9,909 bases of DNA from positions 1 to 9,909 of the forward strand of contig CAAFQK010000046.1 in assembly GCA_900765115.1 (NCBI GenBank), given 5' to 3'. The position numbers and the translations under genes were made by a program. Shown piece after piece: positions 6,736 to 9,909 of this stretch. The notes beneath the pieces are model-generated. The model had not been told where the DNA came from. It worked only from the letters and a program-made list of their open reading frames with translations, and ran no database searches. Position 1 is the first letter of the stretch, and each line of letters starts with the position of its first letter. The stretch comes from an uncultured Collinsella sp. GTDB lineage: Bacteria; Actinomycetota; Coriobacteriia; Coriobacteriales; Coriobacteriaceae.

Positions 6736-8316
6736 CTACTTTCCATAGCGCAAGAAGTCGTAGATGCGGACGCACTTCCGATAATGCGAATCTTTCAACA
6801 GAGCCCTCTTCTTGGCAGGGTCGTTTCCCACGTCAGCCAGTGCCCGCTTCAGCAACGCTTCCAAGTCGTCGACGTCCATCTCTTCCTCTGAAAGGCACGG
6901 GATGAACGCGAACGGGCTCTTTGGCGCGCATGCATTCGCAAGGCCCTTTATGCTCAGCGACCCTTCGAATCTGCGACGAGTCGCAGGCATCGATTTGCGG
7001 AACGTTTCGCTTCGATAGCTATCAATCGAGGTGAGCGTTGGGAGATAAGTCGCTATGTCCTTACCGACCTCTCCACCGAGTCCGCGCGTGTACTTGAAGA
7101 CAGGCATGTTGTTGGGCCGTTGGCGCACGTACATGTTGAGGTAGTTCTCGACGATGAACTTTGGGTCATAGCGAAGGTTATCGAGCACGATGTCCTCGAA
7201 GATATCTTCAGGTGAAATCGGCTTTCCGATGCTACTTGGTGACACCGACAGGCCGATGACGATCTTCTGGTCCGGGTCAAGGTCGTTGAGGACATTGTCT
7301 ATCCCTGAGACGATGATGTCGGAACTCGGGTCGATATGCTCCGCAAGCCTGAACACGCTGCCCCTCAACTCGCGGATAAATCGCGTGCTATACATTTTCC
7401 GGAAGCTGCGCATCGCATCGTAGATCGACTCGAAGTCATCCGTGGTGATCTTCGTCATCGAAAGCGTACGGCCACCGAAACTCATAGCAATCTCGCCAAC
7501 AGAGGTGTCGGTTGCGTGCTGAACGAAGATGAGCCGCTTGCCCAGCCGTTTGAGCTTGTCATCTGGTAGGCATTCGCAGATGTCACCCAGTATCGACCTG
7601 ATGTTCTCGTCTTGAATCGAATAACCGAGGAAGATGACGGGATACTCGACGAAGAGGGTGAGCAGCTTCGCCGAGAGATACTTCCTCTTCTGCGCGAACT
7701 CCGCATAGTCAGCGCTGGTCAGGACGATGCTTCCCGCCCTCGAGACTGAGCCATGGATCTTGTATATCTCCTGAGAGAAAGCCTGGTCAGAGAACAGGAG
7801 GTCGCTTTCTCCGACGTAGGTCGTGAAACCAGGGAATAGGGTCTCACACATACAGTCATAATTCGTGGTGATGATGCCGGCAACTTTTTCCCTGCCCGCC
7901 TTCGCCAGCTTCTCAGTTTCGGCGCTCTCGACGAGACGAGCTCTCGCGATCTTATCTGCGACGTAGATCTTCATGGGCGAAGCGTCCCCGGTAAGCTCGT
8001 CACTGTGATCTTCGCGGAAGGCAGCGAATTCATCCGATGCAAAGAGCTCGTGGTTTACTTCGCTTTCCATGAGCGTGGCAACGTACGGCAGTTCGGACTC
8101 GACCTCGCCGTTCTGGACAGCAATCTTCGCCTGGCTCTTGAAGCGCGCGAAGGCATATGGGTCGTCAAGCACCTCGGCGCAGATATCCGAAAGCAGCCCC
8201 TCCCATCCCGGCGTGCCGCAGTAACGACGGGAGAGGCCAGAGCCGATGAAGAGAAACGGATAACGCCCGGCATCATCAACAGCTTTGTGGATTATCGATT
8301 TGATTCTCTCGTCCAT
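6736..8316 (-). CDS. SIR2-domain protein, predicted NAD+-consuming defence effector
   Basis: The 526-aa product has a SIR2-like domain in about its first 260 residues: FLFIGSGLSRR (GSG at 25-27, the NAD-binding loop), AGIITTNYD with N152, YKIHGS with H187, VLTSADY (197-203) and VIFLGYSIQDENIRSIL. N152 and H187 match the residues required for NAD+ cleavage in phage-defence SIR2 proteins such as ThsA and DSR2. There is no Cys4 zinc module like that of deacetylase sirtuins. The second half (~270-526) matches nothing I recognise and may be the sensing or partner-binding part. I chose ATG 8316 because AGGAGG lies seven bases upstream; a 9-codon longer start at 8343 would include that ribosome site in the coding sequence. 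It follows the 242-aa gene after 39 bases, implying one transcript. The likely role is abortive defence by NAD+ depletion; that is inference from the family. Confidence 0.85.
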   Translation of the reverse strand: MDERIKSIIHKAVDDAGRYPFLFIGSGLSRRYCGTPGWEGLLSDICAEVLDDPYAFARFKSQAKIAVQNGEVESELPYVATLMESEVNHELFASDEFAAFREDHSDELTGDASPMKIYVADKIARARLVESAETEKLAKAGREKVAGIITTNYDCMCETLFPGFTTYVGESDLLFSDQAFSQEIYKIHGSVSRAGSIVLTSADYAEFAQKRKYLSAKLLTLFVEYPVIFLGYSIQDENIRSILGDICECLPDDKLKRLGKRLIFVQHATDTSVGEIAMSFGGRTLSMTKITTDDFESIYDAMRSFRKMYSTRFIRELRGSVFRLAEHIDPSSDIIVSGIDNVLNDLDPDQKIVIGLSVSPSSIGKPISPEDIFEDIVLDNLRYDPKFIVENYLNMYVRQRPNNMPVFKYTRGLGGEVGKDIATYLPTLTSIDSYRSETFRKSMPATRRRFEGSLSIKGLANACAPKSPFAFIPCLSEEEMDVDDLEALLKRALADVGNDPAKKRALLKDSHYRKCVRIYDFLRYGK

Positions 8317-8355
8317 AATCTTTCCTCCTGTACCAATCGACATGCTCGTGAAATG

Positions 8356-9084
8356 TTATCCCACCAACTTCGGCGAGTGCGGGCTGAAAGCATCGTTGCC
8401 GTTCTGCCCGTCGACCAATCCGCACGCGAGACTCAGCGGCACAACTGCAGCGTTCTCGACCTCCACGCTAAGCACGTAGTGGAAGTCCGCCCCCTGGCTC
8501 CCACGATTCCGCTCGTAACCAATGGCGGCCAGCCGGTCGGCTAGTTCGTCTCTCGAAACCAGCTCGTTAGCCTTCACCTTGCAAAGCATGGGTTCAAGTT
8601 CGTAAGTGTTTGTCTCGCTGATTGCGTTCCTGTAGAAGCGGAAATGGGTCGTACGAAAGAGATCTTTATGATGGGAGTACACGTGCCCGTCCTTAATGGC
8701 GTAGAAGTAGAAAAGGAACTCACCGCCCTCGTTTAGCCTGCCGCTACTTTCAAGGAAGCGGTAAATTTGTGGCGCTACAACGGAGAGCCGATTACGCTTC
8801 CGAAGCGATTTGCCCCACGAGCTGAGTTTATTGAATACCACAACGATATGATATTTAAAGGGTAATTGGACTATCTCCCGACCAAACGAGGATTCGGATT
8901 GGCTTGCTGAAATGTGGCAGTGCCCTGTTCTAAGCAACGTATTTGCGATAGAGTCGCGCGGGAACGGTGCTCGGGGCCGTTGCACCAGTAGCAAATTACT
9001 TATATCGAGCGATGTGATGCTGCGATTTCGGAAATGCTTGCCTGGTTGCGGCGCCGACTTCGAAAAGCTGGTTTTTATTTCCAT
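8356..9084 (-). CDS. Unrecognised 242-aa protein, upstream partner of the SIR2 gene
   Basis: No known family is recognised. It is soluble, basic in its N-terminal third (several Lys/Arg and Ser within residues 1-65), then shows an alternating hydrophobic core (LPFKYHIVVVFNKL, residues ~74-87; GGEFLFYFYAIKDGHVYSHHKDLFRTTHFRFYRN) suggestive of a beta-rich fold. The C-terminus is flexible, Gly/Asn/Ser-rich. ATG 9084 is the first start after an in-frame stop seven codons upstream, but it has no ribosome binding site, so it may be leaderless or start further in. It ends 39 bases before the SIR2 start, with that gene's AGGAGG in the gap, so the two form an operon. It lacks PIWI/APAZ, HerA-type Walker motifs and TIR features, so it is not a usual SIR2 partner. 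A trigger sensor, inhibitor or accessory role is possible. Confidence 0.65.
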   Translation of the reverse strand: MEIKTSFSKSAPQPGKHFRNRSITSLDISNLLLVQRPRAPFPRDSIANTLLRTGHCHISASQSESSFGREIVQLPFKYHIVVVFNKLSSWGKSLRKRNRLSVVAPQIYRFLESSGRLNEGGEFLFYFYAIKDGHVYSHHKDLFRTTHFRFYRNAISETNTYELEPMLCKVKANELVSRDELADRLAAIGYERNRGSQGADFHYVLSVEVENAAVVPLSLACGLVDGQNGNDAFSPHSPKLVG

Positions 9085-9191
9085 TACAGCTGAAACAGGC
9101 CGTCAAAATTCATGAAAGATCTTTTCGATAGTAATGGATGAACTGAGGAGGTTTGTCTGGAGGGTGGATCGAGGTTCAAGATTGTTGCGCT

Positions 9192-9205
9192 CTGAAACGT
9201 TTCAG
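9192..9205. promoter_or_regulatory. LacI-family-type operator palindrome
   Basis: CTGAAACGTTTCAG is a perfect 14-bp palindrome with a central CG, the form expected of LacI/GalR-type operators (compare the cre-like TGNAANCGNTTNCA). Its centre lies about 115 bases upstream of the 242-aa gene start on the minus strand. Part of it recurs in inverse at 9087-9096, within a few bases of that start. No LacI-type regulator is in the window. Confidence 0.4.
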
Positions 9206-9390
9206 CTGAGGTCGGAGAGCGATCGCATGAGTCGATTTATATTTCGGCAGCGTTGCATCCATAGAAGAGAGAGGGATGCGTATTCGTTTGGCAGCGAGGG
9301 CGTGAGTGGGCGGGAACTTCGTGGCGTACAGCAATAAGGCTATACCTAAAAGCCTTTGTGTTGAACGGGTTTTCGCGGAAGCGGAGGGTG

Positions 9391-9454
9391 CGTGCCGCGA
9401 GGGACGGTCCGCGGCACGACCGACCCGGCGCGGCATCCGGAGCGGACGCGGATG
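9391..9454. repeat. Two adjacent GC-rich hairpins
   Basis: CGTGCCGCG (9391-9399) pairs perfectly with CGCGGCACG (9410-9418) around ten bases. CATCCG (9434-9439) pairs with CGGATG (9449-9454) around nine. The segment between them contains CCGACCCGGC (9420-9429), which is also found in the hairpin on the other side of the SIR2 operon (6478-6487). No T-run follows. Confidence 0.5.
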
Positions 9455-9615
9455 CGGCGCGGACGGCCTCTGACGGGCGAGCATGCGACAGTGGTTGCCC
9501 TGCTGGGCGGCAATAAGCTCGAATCGAGCACGAGCGATTCTTGTCCGGGCGAAGCGTTACAACTGGATTTGTTCTGTTGCCGACTGATCTTGAAGCATGT
9601 TGGAAGAAACGGAAT

Positions 9616-9621
9616 TATAAT
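9616..9621 (+). promoter_or_regulatory. Consensus -10 box before the methyltransferase gene
   Basis: TATAAT sits in an AT-rich tract 25 bases before ATG 9647. The nearest -35 candidate, TTGAAG at 9590-9595, is 20 bases away, longer than the ideal spacing, so the promoter would be weak or regulated. Confidence 0.4.
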
Positions 9622-9646
9622 TATTTATTTGTCTGTATCTATCGAA

Positions 9647-9790
9647 ATGGAGACCGAGCGCGTGGAAAACGAGAGGAACATAACGGCAGTTGACCTTTTC
9701 GCCGGCTGCGGCGGAATGTCCCTCGGCTTCGAAAAGGCTGGCGTCAATGTTGTGGCTGCCTACGACAATTGGGACGCTGCCATTGATGTC
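9647..9790 (+). pseudogene. 5' fragment of a C5-cytosine DNA methyltransferase, interrupted
   Basis: Residues 16-28 (DLFAGCGGMSLGF) are motif I, the SAM-binding loop of C5-cytosine methyltransferases, and VVAAYDNWDAAIDV (35-48) is motif II with its acidic D40. These enzymes normally run to 300-450 residues with a PCQ motif, ENV motif and recognition domain; none follows. After V48 the frame continues 29 codons to a stop at 9878-9880 in sequence that looks unlike the family, so the gene is broken at about 9790. ATG 9647 has no clear ribosome site; in-frame GTG 9662 has GGAG nine bases upstream and may be the true start. The break coincides with the apparent end of an insertion sequence. The fragment keeps no catalytic cysteine and should be inactive. 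Confidence 0.78.
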
Positions 9791-9909
9791 GGGACCTCGG
9801 ACGTTTTTCCGGACCATGCCCCGGCGCTATGCCGCATAGCCCCTCTCCTCGCGATACTCCCTAATGGTCTTCCATCCTAGGTCCTTCTTGAGCTTGCCGT
9901 CCCTGTACC
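9791..9909 (-). mobile_element. End of a probable IS3-like insertion sequence, cut by the window edge
   Basis: Methyltransferase similarity stops at 9790, and a transposase-like C-terminus on the opposite strand ends at 9827. The ~36 bases between (starting GGGACCTCGGACG) would be the element's terminal region. The other end, its matching terminal repeat and the target duplication are outside the window, so the boundary is approximate. Confidence 0.5.
9827..9909 (-). CDS. C-terminus of a probable IS3-family transposase (partial)
   Basis: Reading in from the window edge, the frame ends with LGWKTIREYREERGYAA and a TAG stop at 9829-9827. IS3-family OrfB transposases commonly finish with a block of the form '(K/E)KLGWMSPxxYRxxxGYAA', which this matches in spacing and end. 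It is too short to show the DDE residues. The gene runs away from the methyltransferase fragment, consistent with an element inserted in the opposite orientation. Confidence 0.5.
   Translation of the reverse strand, partial: YRDGKLKKDLGWKTIREYREERGYAA

Larger units (their letters stand above)
9085..9646. other. Non-coding stretch between the SIR2 operon and the cytosine methyltransferase
   Basis: The 562 bases contain no convincing gene; short frames here have low-quality, Arg/Ser-heavy translations and no good ribosome sites. Near the SIR2 operon lie a LacI-type palindrome (9192-9205) and an inverted copy of part of it: CAGCTGAAAC (9087-9096) against GTTTCAGCTG (9199-9208). A small hairpin pairs AAGGCT (9336-9341) with AGCCTT (9351-9356). 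A strongly GC-rich block with two hairpins (9391-9454) follows, and then an AT-rich tract (9610-9645) carrying a consensus -10 box before the methyltransferase. Confidence 0.55.

Noticed and set aside
6551..6748. A 65-codon frame with GGGAGGGG ahead of its ATG, overlapping the end of the SIR2 gene
   Set aside because: The purine run is part of the palindrome region, the translation resembles no known protein, and it overlaps the convergent SIR2 gene by 13 bases.
9134..9337. A 67-codon plus-strand frame downstream of the SIR2 operon promoter region
   Set aside because: It has no convincing ribosome site, an Arg/Ser-rich low-complexity translation, and includes the LacI-type palindrome.
1..9909. 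CRISPR array
   Set aside because: No regularly spaced direct repeats of suitable length are present on either strand.

Overview
This window looks like the chromosome of a moderately GC-rich Gram-positive bacterium, most likely an actinobacterium of the Coriobacteriia (Collinsella-like). That guess rests on codon usage, strong AGGAGG/AAGGAG-type ribosome binding sites, and a VirD4-like ATPase resembling the CD1115-type coupling proteins of Gram-positive mobile elements. It is inference, since no rRNA or housekeeping marker is present.

Layout. (i) Positions 71-1507, minus strand: a protein that looks like a type I restriction-modification hybrid. It keeps a piece of the HsdM methylase fold without the SAM-binding or NPPY catalytic motifs, followed by an HsdS-like DNA-recognition half and a C-terminal coiled coil. 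(ii) 1508-1797: a divergent intergenic region with a nested inverted repeat. (iii) 1798-6374, plus strand: an unrecognised 290-aa protein, a soluble VirD4/TraG-type ATPase, a strong terminator, a ClpP-family serine protease with an intact catalytic triad, an unrecognised 272-aa protein, and a small two-helix membrane protein. (iv) 6375-6735: a non-coding stretch with a GC-rich hairpin directly beside a perfect 38-bp palindrome. (v) 9084 down to 6736, minus strand: a compact two-gene operon encoding an unrecognised 242-aa protein and a SIR2-domain protein with the predicted NADase residues. (vi) 9085-9646: a second non-coding stretch with a LacI-type palindrome and GC-rich hairpins. (vii) 9647-9909: the first ~48 codons of a C5-cytosine DNA methyltransferase, cut off by what appears to be the end of an IS3-like element running out of the window.

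Taken together this is an accessory (defence/mobility) region: a degenerate type I RM-like gene, a SIR2 cassette and a broken cytosine methyltransferase surround a VirD4/ClpP gene group. The best candidate for an undescribed system is the minus-strand SIR2 operon. Its 242-aa partner matches none of the known SIR2 partners (Argonaute, HerA, ThsB/TIR), and it sits between two GC-rich, palindrome-bearing non-coding tracts that may mark the edges of an inserted islet.
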